Below, piece by piece: positions 50,654 through 60,706 of a DNA stretch of 64,000 bases. Both the position numbers and the translations under genes were made by a program. The notes under the pieces are model-generated. The model did not search any database. It saw only the letters and a program-made list of their open reading frames with translations, and was not told the origin of the DNA. The stretch is from assembly GCF_000236905.1 (NCBI RefSeq), contig NC_016520.1, positions 372,001 through 436,000 of the forward strand, read 5' to 3'. The stretch is from Tetrapisispora phaffii CBS 4417 (Eukaryota; Ascomycota; Saccharomycetes; Saccharomycetales; Saccharomycetaceae). Position 1 is the first letter of the stretch, and each line of letters opens with the position of its first letter.

Positions 50654-51670
50654 ATGATGTCAGTTGCTAAAAAACTTAAAATCGACGAAATGGTTAAAAA
50701 AATTTGTACTCATTCGAACTCCTTCCATGCTGATGAAGCTTTAGCTGTCTATATGCTAAGACTATTACCTGAATATAGGGATGCTAGTGTCACCAGATCT
50801 AGAGATCCTGCTGACTGGGAAGCGAGTGATATTGTAGTGGATGTTAGTGGTAAATATGATGGTGTCAAATTCTTTGACCATCATCAACGTGAATTCTCTG
50901 AAACGTTCAATGAATCTTATAAAACAAAATTGTCAAGTGCTGGTTTAGTCTTTAAGCATTTCGGTCGTGACATAATTTCAAGTGTATTAACTGGAAACGT
51001 CAATATTAAAGAAAATGAATTAGATATTTTATATGATAAAGTTTACAAAAATTTTATTGAAGCTTTGGATGCAAATGATAACGGTATCAATAACTTTGAT
51101 GTCGATGAATTAAAAGTTAAGGAAAAATTTATTGATAAAGGTATCACTTTACCAGGTGTCATCTCGAACATGAACCCTGATTGGAATGATGACTGTTCCG
51201 CTGCTAAATTTGATGAAATGTTCTTCGTGGCTTCTAAATTCATTGGTGACATTTTCGTTAGATTAGTAAAGAGATACGGTGAATCTTGGCTACCTGCTAA
51301 GGCTCTAGTAGCTGACGCTGTCTCGAAAAGATTCCAAATTGACCCCTCTGGTAAAATTATTTTATTCGAACAATTCTGTCCATGGAAAGAACATTTATAT
51401 GCTGTTGAAAAAGAATTAAATATTGAAAATAAAATTGAATTCGTATTGTTTAAGGACTCAGGTAACACTTGGAGGGTTTCTACTGTTCCAGTGAGCTCCA
51501 CATCTTTTAAATTCAGGAGGGGTTTACCAGAACCACTAAGAGGTTTAAGAGACGAAGAATTAAGTGAGAAAAGTGGTGTCCCAGATTGTGTTTTCATCCA
51601 TGCAGCTGGTTTCATCGGTGGCGCGAAATCTAAAGATTCTGTCTTAAAGTTAGCCAAAATGTCATATTAA
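50654..51670 (+). CDS. MYG1: MYG1-family exonuclease (YER156C homologue)
   Basis: 338 residues, the same length as YER156C. The family signature CTHSNSFHADEALAVYML is at about 17-34, with the DHH-like metal motif FFDHHQREF at about 76-84 and the conserved AGLVFKHFG. The C-terminus ends in SGVPDCVFIHAAGFIGGAKSKD (key residues FIH, GFIGG), also diagnostic. MYG1 proteins are 3'-5' RNA exonucleases reported to work in nucleolus and mitochondria. Two ATGs in a row (50654, 50657) start the frame; either is possible. Strong preferred codon use suggests good expression. Position matches YER156C beside COG3 (YER157W). Confidence 0.95.
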   Translation: MMSVAKKLKIDEMVKKICTHSNSFHADEALAVYMLRLLPEYRDASVTRSRDPADWEASDIVVDVSGKYDGVKFFDHHQREFSETFNESYKTKLSSAGLVFKHFGRDIISSVLTGNVNIKENELDILYDKVYKNFIEALDANDNGINNFDVDELKVKEKFIDKGITLPGVISNMNPDWNDDCSAAKFDEMFFVASKFIGDIFVRLVKRYGESWLPAKALVADAVSKRFQIDPSGKIILFEQFCPWKEHLYAVEKELNIENKIEFVLFKDSGNTWRVSTVPVSSTSFKFRRGLPEPLRGLRDEELSEKSGVPDCVFIHAAGFIGGAKSKDSVLKLAKMSY

Positions 51671-52055
51671 TTTTTCATTCATCCTGTGTCTAATCCTATT
51701 TATCTATTTACTTAAGCATTAATTATGTCTGCATTATATCCCAACTATAGTATATATAATGATACTTTAAATATTAACCGTCTCACTCCCTCCAGGAAAT
51801 ATATTATATTTGTAATAATATGCTTGATCTATTTAAGGTAAAGATAAATCCATAATGAAAAGCGTTGCAACTTACAATCACCTTAGACATAAAATTTAAG
51901 TTCAAGAATAACTGGTTGATCAACAGAATCAGCAATTATATCAATAAGCGGAACTAAAAATTTACAATAGATCATAATCATCCAATTGGTATCTGATAAC
52001 AACGCATTATATTTTATTATTAAAAGAAGATCTCTGCATTAACAAGTTTGGAACA
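51671..52055. promoter_or_regulatory. YER152C-homologue upstream region
   Basis: 385 bp, AT-rich; no specific site recognised. Confidence 0.4.
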
Positions 52056-53432
52056 ATGGACAGTACATTAGCGATTAATTTCTTTAAGGGTCATCCAAGC
52101 TTTCGACTATTGCCTAATGAGCAGATTGTAAAGGCTACTACTCAATTGTTACAAGATAACACAAGAGATTATGATGACGATCCAGTAAATAGACATCCTT
52201 TGACTTATGGTTCGAACGAAGGTTCCCTTTGGGTTAGGGATACTATATGTGAGTTTAACAATTATAAAGCATTCAAATTCAAAGCATCTGATAAAAATGT
52301 AAAATCAAAACCAGAGTATTTAAATTTGACTTCTGGTGCATCCTACGGTGTTTTAAATATATTGTTACAATGTACTCTACCTCATACAGGCTACACTAGA
52401 CAAGCATTCATCATTACTCCAACCTATTTTCTCATTAACGATTGTTTCTTTGATGCTGGATTTGGAAACAAACTAACTGCAATAAATGAAGTTGGAAACG
52501 ATTCGTTTGATTTAAAGATGCTAGAAGACAAACTCATTTACTTTGAGGAGCAGGTCAACGTTAATAAAATCGAAGAAAATTGTAACGATGACTTTGCTGT
52601 ATTGAGAAACCCTCTAAAAGCTGAGCAAGATCAAAAAAAAATTTACAGATATGTCATATATTTGATTCCTACATATTCCAACCCAAGTTCTCATACCTAC
52701 AACATGGAAACAAGAGTCGCATTGATTGATTTAGCGAGAAAATATGATATGTTAATTATAACAGATGATGTTTACGATTTATTAAATTACAATATATCCG
52801 AGGGGCAGATTACTAACAACGAAATACCAACCCCAATGAGGCGTTTAGTACATTTAGATAGGGAAACGAACTCTGATCCAATAAGTTTTGGAAATACTAT
52901 TTCCAATGCAACATTTTCGAAGCTAATAGCCCCAGGTCTAAGATTTGGCTATCAAGAATCTATCAATGAAAAATTAGTCTCTCAATTGTCAATTGGTGGT
53001 GCCAACGTTTCAGGAGGCACTCCAGCTCAACTAAATTCCATGATTGTTGGTACATTGTTGAAGAATAGATTAGCAGAAAAAATTCTATTTAATTTCATCA
53101 AGACATACAAAGATCGTGCAGCTGTATTATATACGGCTATGAAATTGTATATGCCAGAAGGAACAGCATTTAGCAAAATGAATGGTGGATATTTTTGTTG
53201 GGTAAAGCTACCAGAAAATTATGATGCTGTAGCTATTGGAAAATTAGCAAAAAAGGAAGGTGCAATTGTTGCAAACGGTTCAGATTTTGAAGTAGTTGGA
53301 GATACTAGAGATTGGGGTAAAAACTGCTTTAGACTATCTATCAGTTTTCTAGAGAGGGAAGATATAAGGAAAGGTATCGAGATACTTGGTAAAATATGCA
53401 AACAATATAGAAAAGCAGCATCTATTGCTTAA
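52056..53432 (+). CDS. Class I/II aminotransferase (YER152C homologue)
   Basis: 458 residues (YER152C 443). Fold-type I PLP enzyme: LNLTSGASYGVLNILLQ (phosphate-binding region), IYLIPTYSNPSSHTY, ITDDVYDLLNY with the aspartate that binds the pyridine nitrogen, and FSKLIAPGLRFGY with the PLP lysine and conserved arginine. YER152C is reported as a 2-aminoadipate transaminase; its precise physiological role is uncertain and I do not extend it here. Its 3' end is only 83 bp from that of RAD55. Confidence 0.92.
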   Translation: MDSTLAINFFKGHPSFRLLPNEQIVKATTQLLQDNTRDYDDDPVNRHPLTYGSNEGSLWVRDTICEFNNYKAFKFKASDKNVKSKPEYLNLTSGASYGVLNILLQCTLPHTGYTRQAFIITPTYFLINDCFFDAGFGNKLTAINEVGNDSFDLKMLEDKLIYFEEQVNVNKIEENCNDDFAVLRNPLKAEQDQKKIYRYVIYLIPTYSNPSSHTYNMETRVALIDLARKYDMLIITDDVYDLLNYNISEGQITNNEIPTPMRRLVHLDRETNSDPISFGNTISNATFSKLIAPGLRFGYQESINEKLVSQLSIGGANVSGGTPAQLNSMIVGTLLKNRLAEKILFNFIKTYKDRAAVLYTAMKLYMPEGTAFSKMNGGYFCWVKLPENYDAVAIGKLAKKEGAIVANGSDFEVVGDTRDWGKNCFRLSISFLEREDIRKGIEILGKICKQYRKAASIA

Positions 53433-53515
53433 TTAATTTTTAATAAATATATGAGGTCATACAATATGCGAATTTATTTTGTTTACACAATTCTAATTAC
53501 TCTATCTAATGATCA

Positions 53516-54814
53516 TTAACCTTCACTATCATAAATGATTTCATCATTCTCCTCTACAATATCACTATAGTCATTTGCTTCTTCTAATGTCGATATAAAA
53601 GATTGATCAACATTTGTTGGGGTAGCTTGAGACGCTTGAGAAGATTGTTCCTCATTTATTGAGCTCTGGAAATCTATATAACTGCTCTGTTTCTTTTTTG
53701 TCACTGTAGGATCTGGTGATTTTGATCTTTTTTTATTTCTTTGGGATGCAAGACCACTCGAAGAACAAAATTCACCTTCGTCGTTAACATACACTTTTAT
53801 AGTATTCTCCAATGTAGGATGATGAGATGGTTTAACTCTTGAATTAATTGCCAATTCCAGATCCTCTTGTGGACTACTATCTCTTTCCTTATTTTCAACT
53901 TTTCTGGAAGAAACTTCTTCAATGTTTGAGATTATCGCTACTCTTAGTTTATTGTAGTTACCTTTGTAATGGGTACCATGCAATTTTCCTTTATGTTCCC
54001 AATCCCAAAACAGACCAATTCTATTCTTAATAAATACTTCCCACCTAGAATCTCTAGTCCCTATACCAATATTACTAACCAGTTCACTCTTTAGGACTTG
54101 AACACTTTTTCTGGGATCATTAGATGTTGCACTTCTAACTAAGAAGTTACTTCCATCGACAGAAGTTAAATTATTGTCTTGGGCGGTAATATCAAAATCC
54201 AGACTAAACGCTGTATTCATACAGTTATTCAGGAATATTACAGTAGATCCATTGGAATGTGTAAATTTAGTCAAAACTGTCAAAAGCATTATTAAATGCC
54301 TGCATTTAATTTCATGTATACTAGTGTCTATATTTGTGTTCATTCTTTTACATATATAATTCAGATGATTATTTATTATGTTAGAAAATCCATCGATTAT
54401 TATCAACTTGTAGGAATTATTGTCATGGGGTTCTTCTGAATTCTGTTCATTTTCTATTTTAAGATGTTGTAATAATTTAGTAAAAAAGAAAGTTAACTCA
54501 GATATCTTGGTAATTTGAACATGGTACATTTTATCATAAGTTGACAGATCAGCAAAGTTATTCGCAGCTATTGTTTTGTTTGTGTCGATCCATAACACAT
54601 TACTTCCTTTGTTTGAATGATTTGATCGAAGAAAGTTATTTACTATTTGTACACCTAATCTAGTCTTACCAATCCCTGGAGGACCATAAATTTCGTATAT
54701 TGATCTATTCTGGAATGATCCACCTAAATATTCATCCAGTTTATCAATTCCAGATTTAATAATCGAATTATTAGCTGATGAGATCAGCTGAGATAATGAA
54801 ACACCAAAAGACAT
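53516..54814 (-). CDS. RAD55: RAD55, Rad51 paralogue
   Basis: 432 residues (yeast Rad55 406). N-terminus MSFGVSLSQLI and Walker A YGPPGIGKT (about 43-51) match Rad55; KLIIIDGFSNIINNHL serves as Walker B, and the C-terminus ends in EIIYDSEG, identical to S. cerevisiae Rad55. IHEIKCRHLIMLLTVLTKFTHSNGSTVI is also characteristic. Rad55 pairs with Rad57, stabilises Rad51 filaments against Srs2 and aids recombinational repair. The C-terminal 110 residues are Ser/Gln/Glu-rich and variable. Matches YDR076W. Confidence 0.95.
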   Translation of the reverse strand: MSFGVSLSQLISSANNSIIKSGIDKLDEYLGGSFQNRSIYEIYGPPGIGKTRLGVQIVNNFLRSNHSNKGSNVLWIDTNKTIAANNFADLSTYDKMYHVQITKISELTFFFTKLLQHLKIENEQNSEEPHDNNSYKLIIIDGFSNIINNHLNYICKRMNTNIDTSIHEIKCRHLIMLLTVLTKFTHSNGSTVIFLNNCMNTAFSLDFDITAQDNNLTSVDGSNFLVRSATSNDPRKSVQVLKSELVSNIGIGTRDSRWEVFIKNRIGLFWDWEHKGKLHGTHYKGNYNKLRVAIISNIEEVSSRKVENKERDSSPQEDLELAINSRVKPSHHPTLENTIKVYVNDEGEFCSSSGLASQRNKKRSKSPDPTVTKKKQSSYIDFQSSINEEQSSQASQATPTNVDQSFISTLEEANDYSDIVEENDEIIYDSEG

Positions 54815-55464
54815 ATTTTGGGAAGCACCAAATATACGGTCGATTTTACAAACAGAAAAATCCAGTATATATATCTTGTAGAGGTTCTGACTGTTCTGTT
54901 ACCGGTTTTATTTTCTAAAGTTGTAGTAAACTCTTACAATATATATTTATATTTCAAGATTTTATTTGTGAATTAATGTAAAATGCATTACAATTGATGA
55001 CTTTGAATATAGCGCAGCGCGTTAATGTTCATGTTTCACAATTTAAATCGATGAGTTCAACAGACACAAGTAAAATACATTTACGTATTTATTGAGAAAA
55101 TATCAATAAAGGTAATAGTTACAGTATATATTGGCTTTTTAAACGACTACAGAAATATTTATAGTTTGTTACCTATGTATATAATGATGATATGCTTCAT
55201 TAAACTGAAAGATTCTAGTCGATTGAAGTTTTACAAACTGAAAAATAATAATGCCTGAGAGTGGAAACTAAATGAACTGTATTAACAGAGAAAAATTCAT
55301 AGTCCGCTGGATATGTCGATTCTTATAGGGTTTGCAATGATAAAAACCAATTTAAATGCATAGTTGCTTGAAATTTTATGGCTGCAAAAAAATTCCAAAA
55401 AAGAGTTCCTTAAATTTATTACAGTTTTATGCTATGTTTGATATTATTGTTAGTGTGACCAAAG
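54815..55464. promoter_or_regulatory. RAD55 upstream region
   Basis: 650 bp between minus-strand genes. One short GC-rich spot, GCGCAGCGCG (55012-55021). No MCB (ACGCGT) seen. Confidence 0.4.
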
Positions 55465-56388
55465 TTACAAAAAGTAGTCCATTTGTACTTTCTTTGTCGG
55501 TATTATTGCATTACCAACGCCATTTTGAGCCTGTACAGCATCAAAAATTGTATAATTTCTTGACAAATCATCTTCTATTCTTAACACTGCAGCAACATTA
55601 CCACATCTGTAACAATAATTTGGCGCCGACCAAACCGTAACCAACCCGCCATCGAACATTTCTTTGTAACCTTCCATTACTAGTTGATGTGCTCTTGTTA
55701 TTAGTTCTATATCATTTTTGTACAAAAAATTATCTACCTCATTTTTTCCAAACAGGAAACCTGCACCTCGAGGAGATAAAGACCATGTCATAACTTCATC
55801 AGGGTCACTCCACAATAAATCACACATGGCACCTTCATGTGGAACTTCTTGCTTTCTATCTATGTCTCTAATTTCGTCGATAGTATTAATATCTGGTGAT
55901 AAACCACCATGAACACAGAAAATTTTATTATCGATAACTGCACCAAGGGATAAATAGTCAAATACTTCACAACAATATCTCCAAACATTACTATTACCGT
56001 ATTTCCTCATGATTTCATCGTAAAACCCATAGACTTTTGTAATTTGTCTTGTCTCATGATTACCTCTAATCAAACTAATTCTATCTGGATATCTCAGTTT
56101 ATAACATAATAATAACAAAAAGGATTCCAATGAATAGAATCCTCTGTCAACAAAATCTCCCAAGAAGATATACCTACTATTTTCAACTCCACCACTTTTA
56201 TCAAATAGAGTCAATAAATCATGCAACTGACCATGAATATCACCACAAATAGTCACTGGCGTATCAACTTTGCTCACGTTAGCTTCATTGATTAATAGTT
56301 CTTGTGCATTCAAACACAACGTATACACCGTTTCTTCATGTATATGTTTCCCTTGCCTTATCAGCGATATTATCTTATCCAAATCCAT
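55465..56388 (-). CDS. PPH3: PPH3, PP4-type Ser/Thr phosphatase catalytic subunit
   Basis: 307 residues from the ATG at 56386-56388 (yeast Pph3 308). The open frame continues upstream through a TA repeat and the N gap, but that extension is an artefact; [13 protein letters not shown] is the family start. All PPP motifs are present: GDIHGQ, GDFVDRG, RGNHE, HGGLSPD. The tail ends DYFL, like the carboxymethylated PP2A/PP4 terminus. Pph3 with Psy2 and Psy4 dephosphorylates gamma-H2AX and Rad53 after DNA damage and acts in meiosis. Matches YDR075W beside RAD55 (YDR076W). Confidence 0.96.
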   Translation of the reverse strand: MDLDKIISLIRQGKHIHEETVYTLCLNAQELLINEANVSKVDTPVTICGDIHGQLHDLLTLFDKSGGVENSRYIFLGDFVDRGFYSLESFLLLLCYKLRYPDRISLIRGNHETRQITKVYGFYDEIMRKYGNSNVWRYCCEVFDYLSLGAVIDNKIFCVHGGLSPDINTIDEIRDIDRKQEVPHEGAMCDLLWSDPDEVMTWSLSPRGAGFLFGKNEVDNFLYKNDIELITRAHQLVMEGYKEMFDGGLVTVWSAPNYCYRCGNVAAVLRIEDDLSRNYTIFDAVQAQNGVGNAIIPTKKVQMDYFL

Positions 56389-56408
56389 TTTGTAACTTTC
56401 CCTCTCCT

Positions 56409-56411
<3 letters not shown>

Positions 56412-56448
<37 letters not shown>

Positions 56449-56458
56449 GTATATATAT
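56412..56458. repeat. TA microsatellite upstream of PPH3
   Basis: About 17 TA units, then AGTAGT and more TA, running into the N gap. It starts about 25 bp from the PPH3 start codon. Confidence 0.9.
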
Positions 56459-56484
56459 NNNNNNNNNNNNNNNNNNNNNNNNNN
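56459..56484. other. Assembly gap (26 N)
   Basis: Twenty-six unresolved bases at the end of a TA microsatellite; true length unknown. It falls in the PPH3 promoter or 5' UTR, not in a coding region. Confidence 0.99.
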
Positions 56485-57081
56485 AGACTGTGTAAATGTA
56501 ACAACAGAACCCGAAGATACTCTCGACGTGCTTTTAATGTAATTCAAGTTTTCACCACCTTGTTCAGCAAACACAATAGAGTTCTACATTAACTTAAAAA
56601 TGTCTTTGCCTCTATTTATCCATCAACTCCAACTGGCAGACTTTCCTCATACTAAACTATTACTGATGACTTTCAATTTGTTGATTATTCATTTTAGATG
56701 AGTTCCAAGGTTTTCAAAACTCGAACACGCTTTAAAATTTTCGTTTACGCGATTGTTTCCGCTTCACGTGATTTATCAACAAATAAGATGAGATGAGATG
56801 AGATGGCAAGAGATAGCAACTGCAATTGCGATGACAAGCATACTTGTTACAAACTTTTTAAAGTCGCCTCTCAGAGTGCTTCATCTTATAGATTTGTTTT
56901 ATTTTGAGAATATGTTGAATTTTTCGATATCGTATACAACGTTCATTTCAAATCAATGCGGGGGACGGGGGCTTACAAATAATACATTAAGTGTTCCTCT
57001 CTATTATGTTTCGTTATATTTTCTTTTTTTTGTGTACTATTTAAGTTATGTATTACTTATAATTTTACTGACTATTCTTGT
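56485..57081. promoter_or_regulatory. PPH3 distal upstream region and SPT15 3' end
   Basis: About 600 bp. Contains GATGAG in four tandem overlapping copies (about 56787-56804) and CACGTG (56765-56770), an E-box of the kind bound by Cbf1 or Pho4. No gene seen. Confidence 0.45.
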
Positions 57082-57816
57082 CTACATTTTTCTGAATTCA
57101 CTCAATACCGGATAGATTGCCTCGAACGCTTGATAGATTTCTTCTCTTTGTTTTGCACCTGTTAAAACAATCTTACCAGAGACGAAAACCAACAGAACGA
57201 TCTTAGGTTTCACCATTCTGTAAATCAGACCCGGGAATAATTCAGGTTCATAAGATGAGAAAGTACCATGGCTGAACGCTAGACCTTCCAAACGTATTGG
57301 AAATTTGACATCACAAGAACCAACGATATTTTGTATTTTGAAATCTGTGAACTTGGCTGCGAACCCAATCTTCTGAATAATTCTAGCGTATTTTCTACTG
57401 GCTAGTTTAGAGTCATCTTCACTTTTAGCACCGGTGACAACCATCTTACCTGATGCAAATATCAATGCTGTTGTTTTTGGTTCTCTGATACGCATGATAA
57501 CGGCAGCAAAACGTTTTGGATTAAATTCAGCATTACGTGCATGCAAAGCAACAGTTTTTAAATCTAAACGACATCCTAGATTGACTGTCGCCACGATATT
57601 CTGTAATGTTGGAACTATACCGGATGTTGCATCGTCATCCTCCTCCTCCTCCTCCTCCTTCCCCTCCTGGTTCTCATTTGTTTCTTCACTCTTTAACTTG
57701 TTCTCTGAAGAGGCTGCCACTTTATCTTGATTTTCCCATACTTGTCTAGTGTTAGGATCGAATACAATCTTATTTGCATCTTGGAATTGCTTTAAACGTT
57801 CTTCTTCTTCAGCCAT
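57082..57816 (-). CDS. SPT15: SPT15, TATA-binding protein
   Basis: 244 residues from the ATG at 57814-57816 (yeast TBP 240). An in-frame ATG at 57894 would add 26 unconserved residues, so it is not used. [11 protein letters not shown] and [16 protein letters not shown] match the yeast N-terminus. The saddle core, from [16 protein letters not shown] to the end, is nearly identical to S. cerevisiae, including both direct repeats with [15 protein letters not shown] and [16 protein letters not shown]. Between them and the N-terminus is a Glu/Asp-rich linker (about 54-66). TBP nucleates Pol I, II and III initiation. Matches YER148W. Confidence 0.98.
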   Translation of the reverse strand: MAEEEERLKQFQDANKIVFDPNTRQVWENQDKVAASSENKLKSEETNENQEGKEEEEEEDDDATSGIVPTLQNIVATVNLGCRLDLKTVALHARNAEFNPKRFAAVIMRIREPKTTALIFASGKMVVTGAKSEDDSKLASRKYARIIQKIGFAAKFTDFKIQNIVGSCDVKFPIRLEGLAFSHGTFSSYEPELFPGLIYRMVKPKIVLLVFVSGKIVLTGAKQREEIYQAFEAIYPVLSEFRKM

Positions 57817-58445
57817 ATTTGAATAAAATGTACAATGTATCTTCCTTAAAAAGTAATTTGAAAAAATGTGGAGTTCAGATAATTGTCTCGACACACTTCT
57901 TCACCTTCTAGAATGTAATCTATCTCTTAAAACCAACTACAAATAATGTTGATAATAAAAATAAAAATAAAAATAAAAAAAATACAACGTATTTATCCCA
58001 ATATATTCTCCTTTAACGCACTTGGGAAAATCAATATAAAACACTAATAAAGCACTATTACCTTAAATATCTTGTGACTATAAACAAATCAAACGTTGAT
58101 CTTTACTAGTAACACTTATATCTTTAAACTATCTACAATATATCAACTTATTCTATACAATTTCAACTTAAATTATTATGTTTTCTTCTTTCGAATTTTA
58201 AACTTAAAGCATTAAATAAAGAAATATATCGTGTTTCACGAAATGTGACACCAAATATATAATTTACACCATAGATTATTTAAAAAGTAGTAATGCAGAT
58301 ACGAATATAAATTCAAAAGTTTACCGCCAATATCATCTATGTTTCAATTAGTTGATTTTATTATCTTTATTTAAACAATACTATATATCAAAATCTGAAT
58401 TCTGGTAAAACTTAGATTAGGAGCCAAGTTAGAAGCAAAAAAAAA
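57817..58445. promoter_or_regulatory. Divergent SPT15/SCC4 promoter
   Basis: 629 bp, AT-rich, with an A-rich run (about 57955-57980) and AAAAAAAA just before the SCC4 ATG. No specific factor site recognised. Confidence 0.4.
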
Positions 58446-60470
58446 ATGATAGTCGATGAGTTGAGAAACGATGATAGATCTAAGACGCAAAATATAGGTT
58501 CAAAGCCCGATGTGGAAGTGGTTTATAATTTGTCACAGGAGTATTTGAAACATGCTTATAAAATATCCAAAAACGTAGGGAATGAAGCGCACCTGAAGCA
58601 GTATTATTCGCTAATATCAATGTCTCTCAAATGTTTTCAATACATGAAGGAAAACTACCAATTATCCATTGAGCAAGATTACAAAATAACAATTGAATTG
58701 GTAAATATTTTGATAAATGAAACTTTTAATCTTGAATTAGCGGAAAGCTATTTATCATCCTTAAAAGAAAGATTACAAAATCATCAAGTAGGTGTATTGA
58801 AAGAAAAAATGATCTGTGATTATTATATCCTTTATCAACTATCTAAGAAGCATAACACAGAATATTATTATAAAATCGCGTCCCGTAATTGTTCACAACT
58901 TGTTACGTATTTGGAGACATTAACAACTACAAATGACGTTATTGAAACATGGTTACCCATCTTTAGATACATTGATGTATGGTTAGATATTAAAGCAAAT
59001 AAGAAAAATATGGTGATATCAAAATATAATGACATTATTCAAGAAAATATAAAAAACTGTAAATCTGAAAGATTTGAAGCATTTATCCTTTTATCGTTTA
59101 CAAATTATCTATTAGGTGAAAATCATGTTATCCCTAAGACTGTAACAAATAGGTTAGATGAATTAGATTGGTCAAAAATTGGAATTAAATATCATGGTTG
59201 GAAATTAGTCACTGATTTAATACGGAATATATACAAAGATGAAAACATAACTGAGACATTGAACGAGTTTAAAGAATATTTCAGTAAAATTAAAAAAATA
59301 TCAAAGATAATCCAAAAAGGCACTGATCATAGTTTATCAAATAGTAATATTTATTTCAAAAACGGATTCTACTTGGAAGTATCATTTGGAGTCATCTTCG
59401 ATGAAGAAGAATTAAAAAATATTCTATTGCTATTCCAAAGTGTAAGCTATTTAGTTAATTGTTATGATAAGAGGGCAAATTTTTCTACTAAATTCTTACC
59501 AAAAGTAAAAGAAACCACGAAAAATCTATTATTATCAACAATTAATAACGAAAGTACTTTAAATGACGATAATGAAACTCATTCATTAAATTATACCGAT
59601 ACAAAAATAGATTGGTACAAATCAATACTTCAGGTAACTGGTTTTTACCAGTCATTGGAGTCGATAATTTTACTTGGTTCCACTAATATCACTGCTAATA
59701 TCACCGACATTGAAGGAAGTATAACAAAATTAGATGTCCAATATCCACATTTATTGCAAGCAATCAATACACAAGCTATATATGGTAAACAATTAACCGC
59801 CGTCGAGGAATTCTTCACCATTATTAATTCAAAGAGCATATCTCCAGAATTGAAAATGATTTCATTGTTAAATTCGTATTCAATTTGTTTGTATTCAAAA
59901 TTTTCAGGTGCCGTTGTTCAAAATTCTCATGGTGATTTATGGGACTACAATAAAATTTGGAACCAAATTGAGAAAGAAATGGAAACAACTAACCTATCTG
60001 AAAATTCAATTTGGGATTGTACAATTACTATTTTATGGATAATAAACCATTTTGAACAATTTACTTCAAATCTTCTTCCTTCAACTGATTCAGAAAAAAA
60101 CAGTTACCTTGAAAAATTAAGAATATATTATGAATCAAATAAACTAGGAAATTCTTCTTCGAAACATATTGAGAAATGGAAATCAGAAGGCAAATACGTA
60201 AAGTTAAAAAAAAGTTTGTTATTGCAGCTATTATTAAACTATTTAGGTGCCATTCTGTTTGAACATGATTTAGAAGTAATGTTAAAAATATCAGGGATAT
60301 GTTTTCATATATCTAAGGAGCAGGAACTCCCAAACATTAGATATGTGCTCGGTCTTTGGCATTTAAGAAACTGTACAGCTGCGATGGATTCTAAAAGTGC
60401 AACAATTACGAAAGTAAAGTTAGAAAGCATAGTTAGAGTTATAAATGAAAAATCAGGAGAAACCATTTAG
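58446..60470 (+). CDS. SCC4: SCC4, cohesin loader subunit (MAU2 family)
   Basis: 674 residues (yeast Scc4 624). All-helical, TPR-like superhelix: repeated helices such as YNLSQEYLKHAYKISKNV, LAESYLSSLKERLQ and ICFHISKEQELPNIRYVLGLWHLRNCTA, the last resembling the conserved C-terminal MAU2 segment. Scc4 binds the N-terminus of Scc2 and directs cohesin loading to centromeres and promoters. Direct sequence similarity is modest in this family, so synteny (YER147C, divergent from SPT15 YER148W, correct strand) supports the call. Confidence 0.85.
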   Translation: MIVDELRNDDRSKTQNIGSKPDVEVVYNLSQEYLKHAYKISKNVGNEAHLKQYYSLISMSLKCFQYMKENYQLSIEQDYKITIELVNILINETFNLELAESYLSSLKERLQNHQVGVLKEKMICDYYILYQLSKKHNTEYYYKIASRNCSQLVTYLETLTTTNDVIETWLPIFRYIDVWLDIKANKKNMVISKYNDIIQENIKNCKSERFEAFILLSFTNYLLGENHVIPKTVTNRLDELDWSKIGIKYHGWKLVTDLIRNIYKDENITETLNEFKEYFSKIKKISKIIQKGTDHSLSNSNIYFKNGFYLEVSFGVIFDEEELKNILLLFQSVSYLVNCYDKRANFSTKFLPKVKETTKNLLLSTINNESTLNDDNETHSLNYTDTKIDWYKSILQVTGFYQSLESIILLGSTNITANITDIEGSITKLDVQYPHLLQAINTQAIYGKQLTAVEEFFTIINSKSISPELKMISLLNSYSICLYSKFSGAVVQNSHGDLWDYNKIWNQIEKEMETTNLSENSIWDCTITILWIINHFEQFTSNLLPSTDSEKNSYLEKLRIYYESNKLGNSSSKHIEKWKSEGKYVKLKKSLLLQLLLNYLGAILFEHDLEVMLKISGICFHISKEQELPNIRYVLGLWHLRNCTAAMDSKSATITKVKLESIVRVINEKSGETI

Positions 60471-60706
60471 CACAGTATTTCTTCCAACAATAACTAACAT
60501 TTTTTTAGTGCCCTATAATGATATTTATAGATTCGAAATGTATCGTACTTTCTTATTAGCTCAATTAATTTTCAAATTTGCATTAAACGTTAATTTATGT
60601 AATATTATTTGATCTTTATATATACAGAAATGCCATGTTAACCATTGTTCAGGTTGCCAAGGCCACATATCTAATTCGTCACACCAAAAAAAAGCGGAAG
60701 CTAGTC
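60471..60706. other. Convergent 3' ends of SCC4 and TPS2
   Basis: 236 bp, AT-rich, no gene. Confidence 0.6.

Noticed and set aside
56389..56574. N-terminal extension of PPH3 through the TA repeat and N gap
   Set aside because: Encodes Tyr-Ile repeats and unknown residues; the phosphatase family starts at MDLDKI.
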